A stretch of DNA of 64,000 nucleotides. Origin: Spirochaetales bacterium (lineage in GTDB: Bacteria > Spirochaetota > Spirochaetia > DAHUYW01). The DNA is taken from contig DAHUYW010000003.1 in the NCBI GenBank assembly GCA_027306915.1, forward strand, positions 62,001 to 126,000. The letters are read 5' to 3'. The notes below the pieces were generated by a model. The model saw only the letters and a program-made list of their open reading frames with translations, was not told where the DNA came from and made no database searches. A program made the translations under genes and the position numbers. This document shows, piece after piece, positions 42,494 to 51,600 of the stretch (position 1 is its first letter; each line of letters opens with the position of its first letter).

Positions 42494-44394
42494 CGCCCCA
42501 CTTCCCTCACCCTCTGCTCGATCCGCGGGAGGGCGTGGATCTCGGCGTAGAAGCCCTCCTGCGAAAGGAGCTCCTCGTGACTTCCGGACTGAACGATTCG
42601 TCCTCCGTCGATAACGACTATGCGGTCGGCAACCGCAAGAGTGGAAACCCGGTGAGAGATGATGATGTTCGTTTTCCCCTGCCGCTCCCGCATGAGCTCC
42701 CGCAGGATGCGCTCCTCGGTCTGGGTGTCGACCGAGGAAAGCGCGTCGTCGAGCACGAGGACTTGCGGGCTTACCGCGAGCGCGCGGGAGATGGCGATCC
42801 GCTGCTTCTGACCCCCCGAGAGGGTAACCCCGCGCTCACCCACGACCGTATCCAGCCCGCGGGGAAAGGCAGCCAAGTCCCGGTCGATGGTCGAGACCTC
42901 GGCGACCCGCCGGACAACCTCCTCGGAGAGGTCCGGCACACCGAAAGCGATGTTCTCGCGGATCGTGGCCGAAAATAGAAAGGAATCCTGCGGGACCATC
43001 CCGATCGAGCTTCGCAGAAAGGGCAGATCGAACTCGTGCACATCGCGGCCGCCGATCATGACGGTTCCCGGCGGCGGATCGAGAAGGCGCGGGATGAGGC
43101 GGATGAGGGTGCTCTTGCCGGAGCCCGTGCGCCCCAGGATTCCTAGGGTGCTCCCTTGCGGGATGTCCAGGGTGATGCCCTCAAGCACGCGCCGGCCGGC
43201 CTGACCGCGGTCGCCGCCGGCGATCTCCAAGGCGGGGGCGGCCCTTCCCCCGTCGCCGCCGAAGCTTCCCCCGGTGGGATCGGCCAGGGGCGCCGGCGCC
43301 GGGTAGGCGAACGAGAGCCCCCGGATCACGATGGACCCGTCGCCTAAGCTCCGTGCGCCGGCCGGCGGGCCGACGATCTCCGGCTTCTCGGAGAGGACCG
43401 CATTCACGCGCTTGAGCGAAGCGCCCCCGCGCTGGAGGAGGTTGATGGTGTAGCCGGCTCCCATCATGGGCCAGACGAGCATCCCTAGATAGCTCATGAA
43501 GGCCACGAAATCCCCGGTGCTCATGCTGCCGGCGATTACCGACGGCCCCCCGAGCCACAAGAGCAGCAGCACGGTGAGCCCGGAGAGGAAGGTCATGATC
43601 GGCCAGAGGAATCCGAAGATCTTCACCAGCGCCATGTTCCGGTCGCGGTACTCGTCATTGACCCTCGCGAAGGTGCGCACAGAGTGCTCTTCCTGCGTGA
43701 ACGACTGAATGACCCGGATACCGGAAAGAGCCTCCTGAACGTGCCCCGATAGCCGAGCGAAACCCTCCTGCACCCTTCTGAACCGATCGCCGAGGAGGCT
43801 TCCGACCATGAGCATTAGGACCGACAGAATCGGAAGCGGCAGAATGGTGTAGAGCGCGAGCAGCGGATACTGCGTGAAGAGAATGACAAGGATCGCGAGG
43901 GTCATGAAAAGCCCGTCGACGAAGGAGACCGTCGCCATTCCAGTCGCCATGCGGATGGCGTTCATGTCGTTGGTAGCTCGCGCCATGAGGTCACCCGCCT
44001 GGTAGCGCGCAAAAAAAGCAGGGGAAAGACCGATGAGGTGAGAGAAATAGCGGTCCCGCAGCTCTTTTTCGATGCGTCGCGACGAGCCCTGGATGAAGAA
44101 GCGCCAGCCGAACCGGCCGACCGCAACCGCGAAGGCAATCGCCACCATCTCCATGACCAGCCGGAGGATCGCCGGCAGCTCAGGCGAGCCTCCCGAAAGG
44201 TCGTTGATCGCCCCCTTGATGAGCTGGGGGATGAAGAGCTGGCCTGCATCGGTCACAATGAGAAAGATGAAACCGGGGAGGTAGTAGGGAAGGTATCGCT
44301 TCGCGTAGGGGATGAGCGTTCTGAACTCTCTGAGCACCACGGAACCTTTTTTGAAGGAATTGGCGGCGACCTTCCGGTCGGCGCTTCTGCGCAT
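42490..44394 (-). CDS. heterodimeric ABC exporter, half with degenerate catalytic site
   Basis: A 634-residue type IV exporter half. Walker A GRTGSGKST and signature LSGGQKQRIAISRAL are intact, but Walker B is VLVLDDALSSVD: Asp replaces the catalytic Glu, the usual mark of the degenerate site in asymmetric exporters. A Gly/Pro-rich linker (about residues 330-365) joins the membrane and nucleotide domains. ATG 44394 has a weak ribosome binding site; GTG 44340/44337 after AAAAAAGG is a serious alternative. Confidence 0.85.
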   Translation of the reverse strand: MRRSADRKVAANSFKKGSVVLREFRTLIPYAKRYLPYYLPGFIFLIVTDAGQLFIPQLIKGAINDLSGGSPELPAILRLVMEMVAIAFAVAVGRFGWRFFIQGSSRRIEKELRDRYFSHLIGLSPAFFARYQAGDLMARATNDMNAIRMATGMATVSFVDGLFMTLAILVILFTQYPLLALYTILPLPILSVLMLMVGSLLGDRFRRVQEGFARLSGHVQEALSGIRVIQSFTQEEHSVRTFARVNDEYRDRNMALVKIFGFLWPIMTFLSGLTVLLLLWLGGPSVIAGSMSTGDFVAFMSYLGMLVWPMMGAGYTINLLQRGGASLKRVNAVLSEKPEIVGPPAGARSLGDGSIVIRGLSFAYPAPAPLADPTGGSFGGDGGRAAPALEIAGGDRGQAGRRVLEGITLDIPQGSTLGILGRTGSGKSTLIRLIPRLLDPPPGTVMIGGRDVHEFDLPFLRSSIGMVPQDSFLFSATIRENIAFGVPDLSEEVVRRVAEVSTIDRDLAAFPRGLDTVVGERGVTLSGGQKQRIAISRALAVSPQVLVLDDALSSVDTQTEERILRELMRERQGKTNIIISHRVSTLAVADRIVVIDGGRIVQSGSHEELLSQEGFYAEIHALPRIEQRVREVGR

Positions 44395-44460
44395 CGCCCT
44401 TAAATATACCGCTTTGTGCGGCGTTCGAGGCGGGGAGGGCCCCACCCCTTCGGGCAGGTG

Positions 44461-45258
44461 TCAGGCGATTGGCCGGAAGTGGGCGCGAATGAGATCAAGC
44501 CCCGCCTGAGTGCCTGAGACGATCATCTCAGGGGCTCGTTCGCGAGCGGCGAGGGGGCGGTAATCGATCGGCTGCCCCCCGAAATACTCCATCAACAGCC
44601 CCTTGGACTTCACCACGGCGTGCGCACCGGCGATGTCCCAAACGTAGTTGGGGCTCAAGATCGTCCCGACGACCGCCCGGTGGATGAGCGGAGCGAAGAT
44701 ATGCGCGACGGTGCTGCCGGCATTGCGAACCTTGCCCTCAAAGCTGCGCATGTCGCACCGCCGATGAATGCTCGATCCGACCATCACCTGGGTGAGCGCG
44801 GGGGAATGGAGCTCCGGCTCGATATTCGGAATCGCCTCACCGTTCAGGAGCGCCTCCTTTCCGATGTCTGCGAAAAACAGGACGCCCCCGGATGCCTCCG
44901 GCCCCCATTTCGGCGCGAAGAGTATTCCGGCGATCGGATCGAGGTTGCGATCCAGAAGCCCTATCGATATCGCCCATCCAGGCATCCCCTGGCTGTAGCA
45001 GTCGGTCCCGTCGATCGGATCGACCGCGAAGGTGAAGGCGACCCCCTCGTCGACCGATGCCGGATCCTCTTCGGTGATGACATTCGACTCCGGGTAGAGG
45101 CTCACGATGCTGTCACGAAGGAATTGATCGAGCTCACGGTCGACCTGGGTGAGTATCGAGCCATCCTCCTTGTAGGCGCGGGTCACCGTGCGTTGCCGTT
45201 CGACGGCAAGCTCGCCCGCAGTGTGTACGAAGGGGATGAGGCCCTTGATCGATTCCAT
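44461..45258 (-). CDS. inositol monophosphatase family phosphatase
   Basis: A 265-residue Mg-dependent, lithium-sensitive phosphatase family member. Metal-site motifs: VITEEDP (Glu-Glu), DPIDGTDCY and WDIAGAHAVV. The usual substrates of the family are inositol phosphate, PAP or fructose bisphosphate. Here the substrate cannot be told. ATG 45258 has GCGGAGG upstream. It is transcribed divergently from pcm; the short intergenic region holds two TATACT-like elements. Confidence 0.88.
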   Translation of the reverse strand: MESIKGLIPFVHTAGELAVERQRTVTRAYKEDGSILTQVDRELDQFLRDSIVSLYPESNVITEEDPASVDEGVAFTFAVDPIDGTDCYSQGMPGWAISIGLLDRNLDPIAGILFAPKWGPEASGGVLFFADIGKEALLNGEAIPNIEPELHSPALTQVMVGSSIHRRCDMRSFEGKVRNAGSTVAHIFAPLIHRAVVGTILSPNYVWDIAGAHAVVKSKGLLMEYFGGQPIDYRPLAARERAPEMIVSGTQAGLDLIRAHFRPIA

Positions 45259-45301
45259 GTCCGTTCGCCTCCGCAGGTAGTATACTCAGTATAGAGAGAG
45301 A

Positions 45302-45964
45302 ATGACCGCGATAAAAGGGGAGCCCATTCTGCCTGCCGAGATGGTGAGAACCCAGATCGAGAGTCGCGGAATCACGGACCGCGCGGTCCTTGAGGCGATG
45401 CGTCAGGTCCCGCGTCATCTCTTTGTCCCCGCCCACCTTCGCTCTAGCGCCTACGAAGATCATCCTCTTACCATTGGAGAGGGGCAGACCATCTCGCAGC
45501 CCTACATCGTCGCGCTTATGACGGAGTGCCTCGCCGTCGGCGATTCTGACGTCATCCTCGAGATCGGCACGGGATCCGGCTACCAGGCCGCGGTCTTGAG
45601 CAGGATCGTCCGGCAGGTCTACACGATCGAGGTGCGGGAGATCCTCTTTCGGCGCGCGCGGCGTCTGTTCAACGCGTTGGGCTATGCCAATATCGAGGTT
45701 CGCTACGGCGACGGCTACTACGGCTGGCCTGAACGGGCCCCCTTCGACGGGATCATGATCACTGCAGCGGTCGGCGTCGTTCCTCCTCCCTTGCTCGAGC
45801 AGCTTGCGGATGGGGGGCGCCTGGTTCTGCCGTACGGCACTCCTCCCGGCCACCAGCGTCTGACCCTCCTCACGCGAATCGGACAGCGCTACCAGGTGAA
45901 GCACATCACAGGCGTTACCTTCGTTCCGATGGTAGGAAGAGCGACGAGGGCGGAGCACGGCTGA
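45302..45964 (+). CDS. pcm: protein-L-isoaspartate O-methyltransferase
   Basis: A 220-residue S-adenosylmethionine enzyme that initiates repair of isoaspartyl residues. SAM site EIGTGSGYQAAVLS near residue 82, substrate loop GQTISQPYIVALM, and the C-terminal RLVLPYGTPPG. ATG 45302 is preceded by GAGAGAGA and a TATAGA 6 bases upstream. A 7-bp inverted repeat begins at its stop codon. Confidence 0.93.
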   Translation: MTAIKGEPILPAEMVRTQIESRGITDRAVLEAMRQVPRHLFVPAHLRSSAYEDHPLTIGEGQTISQPYIVALMTECLAVGDSDVILEIGTGSGYQAAVLSRIVRQVYTIEVREILFRRARRLFNALGYANIEVRYGDGYYGWPERAPFDGIMITAAVGVVPPPLLEQLADGGRLVLPYGTPPGHQRLTLLTRIGQRYQVKHITGVTFVPMVGRATRAEHG

Positions 45965-45983
45965 AAAAAATTCGCATTTCAGC
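45960..45983 (+). terminator. possible weak terminator after pcm
   Basis: GCTGAAA, 10-base loop, TTTCAGC, then GGATTTTAT. The stem is perfect but the T-run is poor; it overlaps the promoter of the next gene. Confidence 0.3.
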
Positions 45984-46000
45984 GGATTTTATGCTAATCT
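45971..46000 (+). promoter_or_regulatory. candidate promoter for the GNAT gene, possibly leaderless
   Basis: TTCGCA (45971-45976), 18-base spacer, TAATCT (45995-46000), then 7 bases to the ATG at 46008; no ribosome binding site is visible. Confidence 0.4.
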
Positions 46001-46007
46001 TGAGTCG

Positions 46008-46433
46008 ATGAGAGTCTCGAAGTTCACGATCGACGACTACGAAAAGGCAGCCAGCTTCTGGAAGGAAACGACCGGGATCGGAATCGCCTGCGTCGAATCC
46101 AAAGAGCGACTCTCCTCCTTTCTCAAGCGCAATCCCAACCTCAGCTTCAAGCTCTCCGACAGCGACACGATAGTCGGCACGGTCCTCTGCGGACACGACG
46201 GAACCAGAGGGTACCTTCACCATCTTGCCCTCGCGGCCGCCTACCGCGGCCAGGGGATGGGCAAGATGATGGTCGACAAGAGCCTTGAGGGCTTGCGCCA
46301 TCTAGGCATCAGCAAGTGCCACTTCTTCATCGATTCGCACAACGGGGAGAGCGACGAGCTCTGGAAGTCCCTCAATTGGAGCGAACAGCGAGAAGTCAGA
46401 GTCTATTCTCATGACATAGAGCTTCCAGGTTAA
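46008..46433 (+). CDS. GNAT family N-acetyltransferase
   Basis: A 141-residue acetyltransferase. The acetyl-CoA motif A is HHLALAAAYRGQGMGKMMVD near residues 73-92 (R/Q-x-x-G-x-G), and beta-strand motif B follows (KCHFFIDSHN). Substrate is unknown. No ribosome binding site is visible before ATG 46008, and a possible -10 ends 7 bases upstream. Confidence 0.88.
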   Translation: MRVSKFTIDDYEKAASFWKETTGIGIACVESKERLSSFLKRNPNLSFKLSDSDTIVGTVLCGHDGTRGYLHHLALAAAYRGQGMGKMMVDKSLEGLRHLGISKCHFFIDSHNGESDELWKSLNWSEQREVRVYSHDIELPG

Positions 46434-46479
46434 GAGCCCGAAGGTGCTTCGATCCCTCAATCAGTCGCACGCACTCCCT

Positions 46480-46508
46480 TTGTCAGGCGATGTCGCTTAA
46501 AGTAGAAT
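46480..46508 (+). promoter_or_regulatory. promoter of pth
   Basis: TTGTCA, 17-base spacer, TAGAAT, with GGAGG and the GTG start 15 bases beyond the -10. Confidence 0.7.
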
Positions 46509-46523
46509 GGAAAGGGAGGAAAC

Positions 46524-47084
46524 GTGGTTCGCCTTGCCGTCTTTCTCGGAAACCCCGGTCCTGAATATGCCCGCACCCGACACAACGTCGCATGGATGCT
46601 CGCCGACCGTCTCTTCTTCTCCGATTCGGTGATCTGGCAGCGCAAGTTCAAGGGGATGTTCGGCTCCACCGCAGGCGGCCTGCTCCTCCTGAAGCCGGAG
46701 ACCTTCATGAACAGGAGCGGCGAGAGCGTCGCCGCGTGCGCTCAATTCTACCGGATCGCCCCGGATGAGCTCCTCGTCGTGCATGACGACATCGAGCTGC
46801 CCTTCGGAACGGCGCTCGCGAGGGCCGGGGGAGGCCTCGGAGGCCACAACGGGCTACGCGACATCGACAGGGCCCTTGGCAGCCGCGAGTTTCTTCGCTT
46901 CCGCATCGGCATCTCTCGACCGACGCGCGGAGAGGTGGCCTCGTACGTGCTGTCGCGGTTCACGCCGGAGGAGGAACGAGCGCTGCCCCTCTTCCTTGAG
47001 CGGGCGGCCGCAGAGCTGGAGAGCCTCTTGGGAGCACGAGGACGCGGAGAGAAGGGCAACAGATGCGTTCGTTCGAAGATTTGA
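46524..47084 (+). CDS. pth: peptidyl-tRNA hydrolase
   Basis: A 186-residue enzyme that recycles peptidyl-tRNA. Catalytic residues: Asn in GNPGPEYARTRHN, the His of that same motif, Asn in ETFMNRSG, and Asp in VHDDIELP. GTG 46524 follows GGAGGAAAC. The gene overlaps the start of the next gene by 22 bases, so they are co-translated. The C-terminal tail (RGRGEKGNR) is basic, as usual. Confidence 0.95.
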   Translation: MVRLAVFLGNPGPEYARTRHNVAWMLADRLFFSDSVIWQRKFKGMFGSTAGGLLLLKPETFMNRSGESVAACAQFYRIAPDELLVVHDDIELPFGTALARAGGGLGGHNGLRDIDRALGSREFLRFRIGISRPTRGEVASYVLSRFTPEEERALPLFLERAAAELESLLGARGRGEKGNRCVRSKI

Positions 47085-47953
47085 TCGCGCGAGCTCAAAC
47101 CCTCGGAAGGCGGCGGCTCGCTATCGTATTCTCGACCGATCCCGAGCTTCTGCTCGCTGTCGAGAAGGCGGTACAGGCGGGCATCGCTCGGCCCCTCTTT
47201 CTGGGAAGGGAGCCCCAGGTCGCCGCCATGAAGGCGGAGCTTGGCCTCGCTTTCGACGAGGAACATCTCGATGCGCCGGAGGAGGGGACCGCCCTCGATC
47301 TGGCCGCCCGGCTAATCGCCGACGGGGATGCCGATATCGCGGCGGTTGCGAGCGACGAGGCCGCGGCCTCGTTGAGCGAAAAGATAAAGCTTCTTGCCGG
47401 GCATGCGGACCCCTCCTCTTTGAGCCGCCTGCTCCTTTTCAAACCGGAGAGCTGGGAGCGCCTCTTCCTGCTCGGCTCTCCCCCGCCGGGGTTGAGGCCC
47501 GAGCCTGAGCATTTGAAGCTCGTCATCCGCCGGGCCGTCGCTTTGGCGCACCGGCTCGGCTGGCAAGTCCCCACCGCCGCGCTCATAGAGAGCGCCCAGC
47601 CACGCCGATCCGATCGATGGCGGGAATGGGGGATAGATCGCCTTCGGGGTGTCGCACGGCAGGACGGTGACTGGACGATGGAGGGGCCGCTTACCCTCGG
47701 CGAAGCGCTGTCGGCCGACGCGCACTACCGGACCGAGCGCGTCCGTCCGAATCTCGAGAGCGCCGACATTCTCGTGGCGCCGGACGCCGAGGTAGCTTCC
47801 GCCATCGGTGAGACCCTCTCCTGGTTCGCGCGCTGCCGGTTTGCAACTCTCGCCGTGGGCGCCTCGGCGCCGATCCTCCTCGCAGCGCAGAGCGATTCCT
47901 ACGATACGCGCTTCAACTCGATCGCGCTTGCCAGCGTTGCGACGAGAGAGTAG
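47063..47953 (+). CDS. phosphate acyltransferase (Pta/Ptb family)-like protein
   Basis: A 296-residue protein. The opening MRSFEDLIARAQTLGRRRLA and FLGREPQVAAM match the start of phosphate butyryl/acetyl transferases, and ESADILVAPD is close to the family ExADIL(V/I)VP. Enzymes of the family exchange acyl-CoA and acyl phosphate. Parts of the substrate loop are poorly conserved, so activity is not assured. ATG 47063 lies inside the end of pth, with AGAAGGG upstream. Confidence 0.65.
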   Translation: MRSFEDLIARAQTLGRRRLAIVFSTDPELLLAVEKAVQAGIARPLFLGREPQVAAMKAELGLAFDEEHLDAPEEGTALDLAARLIADGDADIAAVASDEAAASLSEKIKLLAGHADPSSLSRLLLFKPESWERLFLLGSPPPGLRPEPEHLKLVIRRAVALAHRLGWQVPTAALIESAQPRRSDRWREWGIDRLRGVARQDGDWTMEGPLTLGEALSADAHYRTERVRPNLESADILVAPDAEVASAIGETLSWFARCRFATLAVGASAPILLAAQSDSYDTRFNSIALASVATRE

Positions 47954-47999
47954 CTTGACCATATGAGTTGAAACGGCGGGCGACTTACGCGGCAGGATT

Positions 48000-48008
48000 T
48001 GATATACT
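48000..48008 (+). promoter_or_regulatory. extended -10 element before the BFN-UVR gene
   Basis: TGATATACT, an extended -10; no good -35. The gene start lies 54 bases downstream. Confidence 0.45.
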
Positions 48009-48061
48009 GACTGACGAGGTCGTGAAGACGGCGGGCATGTGTCTGCGGAGAGGGAGTAACC

Positions 48062-48613
48062 ATGCTTGTTGAAGCGGAAATCTGGACAGTTGCACGGACG
48101 GACCAGGGAAACGCGGTTCTCATCAAGCCGGTAGGGGGAGAGACGGCTGTTCCGATTTTCATAGGTCAGCCGGAGGCTCAATCCATCCTCATCGGTCTCG
48201 GCAATGTCCCCATGCCCCGCCCCTTAAGCCATGATCTGTTCATCATGATCATGAAGAAGATCGGGATAATCCTCCAGAGGATCGAGATCACCGGGCTCAA
48301 AGAGGGGACCTTCTACGCCCAGCTCATAATCCAGCAGAGCGACGAGACTATCATCGTCGACTCGCGGCCCTCGGACGCGATAGCGCTTGCGGTGCGGGTC
48401 AAGTGCCCCATCTACATAGCCGAGGCGGTTGTCGACGAGGCCGGGATCTCGGTGCATTCCATTACCGAAGACCAAGCGAAGGAAGCGGAGTCCCCTCAAG
48501 GAGAATCGCTCCAGACAAAGCTGCAGAAGGAGCTCGAAGAGGCGGTGGCCGAAGAAAACTACGAACGCGCCGCCCAGATCCGGGATCAGCTCAAAGACCT
48601 GGAAAACCAATAG
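48062..48613 (+). CDS. bifunctional nuclease (DUF151) domain protein with C-terminal UVR motif
   Basis: 183 residues. Residues 1-130 are a BFN/DUF151 domain (FIGQPEAQSILIGL, SRPSDAIALAVRVKCPIYIA), and residues about 145-183 form a UvrB/UvrC-interaction helix pair (LEEAVAEENYERAAQIRDQL). BFN proteins have been reported as nucleases in plants and are widespread in bacteria with unclear roles. ATG 48062 follows GAGGGAG. The GH13 gene starts 17 bases later and may be co-transcribed. Confidence 0.9.
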   Translation: MLVEAEIWTVARTDQGNAVLIKPVGGETAVPIFIGQPEAQSILIGLGNVPMPRPLSHDLFIMIMKKIGIILQRIEITGLKEGTFYAQLIIQQSDETIIVDSRPSDAIALAVRVKCPIYIAEAVVDEAGISVHSITEDQAKEAESPQGESLQTKLQKELEEAVAEENYERAAQIRDQLKDLENQ

Positions 48614-48630
48614 CGCCACAAGGACGGCCA

Positions 48631-51600
48631 ATGGATGAGCACAGCCCCCTTCGCCTGCGACTACGATTGACCAAGCTCGCGGGAGACCGATCCAGATGCC
48701 GCGGCAGGGGAGCTCGGAGAGAGTTCCACATCGCTCGGGCGGTCCGCGGGCGGTACGGGCTCGACGAGGGGCTGTATAGCAGCAGCGGCAACGTCATATT
48801 CGCGAACATTCACGCGGTGCGTCTCTTCGCGCAAAATATCAACTCCACCCGGGACCTTGTTCGATTTCCCGAACAGGCGGTGAAGGCGGGCCAGATCAAC
48901 GCCATGGCCCTCATCGACGAGATCCTGCACTACGTTGCGCATCTCTACCAGGAGCATACTGGCGTCCGCGTCTTCAAGGAGGCGCACGAGCGGCTGGTGC
49001 GAACCCTCGGAAAAGAGGTCGACGCGACCCTCGAGGCGTTCGTCGCCGAATTCCCTCCGCTCGCCGTGCACCGAAACGAGCTCTCGCCGAGCGCCTATCT
49101 TGCGGGGACCACCGGCGGCATTGCGAACCGCGAGGTGATCCTCGAGGAGCTCCTGCTTCTGTGGATAGCGAACGTCAATCCGGCCTTTGCGCCTTTCAGG
49201 GAGCTCTTCGACGACAGCTCCCTCGCGGAGCATTCGGCATATAAGAAGATCGTTGCGGAGCTTTCGGATTACTTCCGCGGCAAGCCCCCCTTCGGACCCG
49301 ACAACGAGTCGGTCGTCGACATGCTGCGCAGGCCCGCTCTCGCGGTGCCTCACTCGCTGACGGGACAGCTACAGTACATCCGCGATCGCTGGGGGATGCT
49401 CCTCGGCCGGTTTCTCCTTCGCCTCCTTTCGAGCCTCGATCTTGTTCGAGAGGAGGAGGCAAGGTTTGGATGGGGCGCGCCGGGGCCGGCGCCCCAGAAG
49501 GCGCTCGCCTTCGGCGGAGCGGACCTCGAGCACGAACGCTTCAGCCCTGATCGTGAGTGGATGCCTCGGGTGGTCCTTATCGCAAAGAGCGCCCTCGTCT
49601 GGCTCGACCAGCTTTCCAAGCGCTACGGGCGCCCCATAGCTCGGCTTTCCGATATACCCGACGAGGAGCTGGACCTCCTGAACGCTCAAGGTTTCACCGG
49701 CCTCTGGCTCATCGGGCTGTGGCAGCGGAGCAAGGCCTCTCGGCGAATCAAGCAGCTGTGCGGGAATCCCGAGGCGGAGGCCTCCGCCTATTCAATCGAT
49801 TCCTACGCGATTGCGCAGGAGCTCGGCGGGTGGGACTCCTTAAGCTCTCTGCGCGAGCGCTGCTGGCGCAGGGGTATTCGCCTTGCTAGCGATATGGTTC
49901 CCAACCACACCGGAATAGACTCAACCTGGGTGGTCGAGCATCCTGAGCGCTTCATCCAGACGAGCGAGCCTCCCTTCCCCTCCTACAGCTATGGAGGAGA
50001 GAATTTGAGCTCCATTCCGGGCGTCGGCATATTCCTCGAAGACCACTACTTCACCAAGAGCGATGCGGCCGTCACCTTCAAGCGGCTTGATTTCAACACG
50101 GGCGAGGCGCGCTACATCTATCACGGCAACGACGGGACGCACACGCCGTGGAACGACACGGCCCAGCTCAACTTCCTCGACCCTGCCGTACGGGAAGCCG
50201 TGATCCAGACCATTCTCCACGTCGCGCACAACTTCCCCATCATTCGCTTCGACGCCGCGATGACGCTCGCCAAACGGCACATCCAGCGCTTGTGGTACCC
50301 CGAGCCGGGCGCAGGGGGGGCCATTCCCTCCCGATCCGAGTACGGTATAACTAAGGAAGACTTCGAGAGCGCCATCCCGGTCGAGTTCTGGCGCGAGGTA
50401 GTGGATCGAGTAGCGAGCGAGCTCCCCGATACCCTCCTTCTCGCCGAAGCCTTCTGGATGATGGAAGGCTATTTCGTTCGAACCCTCGGCATGCATCGCG
50501 TCTACAACAGCGCCTTCATGAACATGCTTAAGAGCGAGGACAACGCGAGCTACCGGGCTACGATCAAGAACACCCTCGAATTCGATCCTGACATCCTCAA
50601 GCGCTTCGTCAACTTCATGAACAACCCCGATGAGGAGACCGCGATCGCCCAGTTTGGCAAGGGCGACAAGTACTTCGGGGTCTGCACCATGATGGTAACC
50701 ATGCCCGGCCTTCCGATGTTCGGTCATGGTCAAATTGAAGGTTTCGCCGAAAAGTACGGGATGGAATACCGCCGGGCCTATCGCCAAGAAGTGCCCGACG
50801 AAGATCTCGTTCGTCGCCATGAGCGGGAGATCTTTCCCCTCATGAAGGAGCGCCATCTCTTTGCCGAAGTCGGTTCCTTCCGTCTCTACGATTTCTACAC
50901 CTCCAATCAGACCGTCGACGAGAACGTGTTCGCCTACTCGAATCGCTGCGGCGAGGAGAGCGCGCTCGTCGTTTACAACAACCGCATCGAGCGCACCGCC
51001 GGCTGGATCAATCGCTCGGTTCCGTACGCCCTCAAGGAGCCCGGCAGCGGCAAGCGCAAGGTCAGCACCACGCTCGCCTCGGCCCTCGGTCTCCACGGCG
51101 AAGGCGAGCGTTATGCTGTCCTGCGCGAACAGCGAAGCGGTCTCTCCTTCATCAGGTCGAGCGGCGAGCTTTGCGAGCGCGGGCTCTACGTTGAGCTCGC
51201 AGGCTACCAGACTCAGGTCTTCCTGCGCATCTTCGAGGTACAGGACAACGAGCAGCATCACTACGGCAGACTTGCCGCCAAGCTTTCGGGCAGAGGGGTT
51301 CCCGATGTCGATGCTGCCTTGAGGGAGATCTTCCTCGAGCCCGTCCACCTTGCCTTCTCGCGGGTGATGAACGCCTCGCTTCTCGCACGCCTCGCCGGGG
51401 CCGCCGGGGAAGAGAAGAAGTCCCTCCTCGAGAGCCTTGGGCCCGACTACCGCGAGTTTCTCCGGCTCGGGAGCGACTACTCGAGCGGTGATTTCCGGGA
51501 GGAGATAGTCGGCCGGATGGAGCGCAGTGTCGGTGCTGTCCGCGAGGTGGTCGCTCTCGCGAATGGTTCGCTCCCCGCGCTCGAGGGCTATGCGAGCTAT

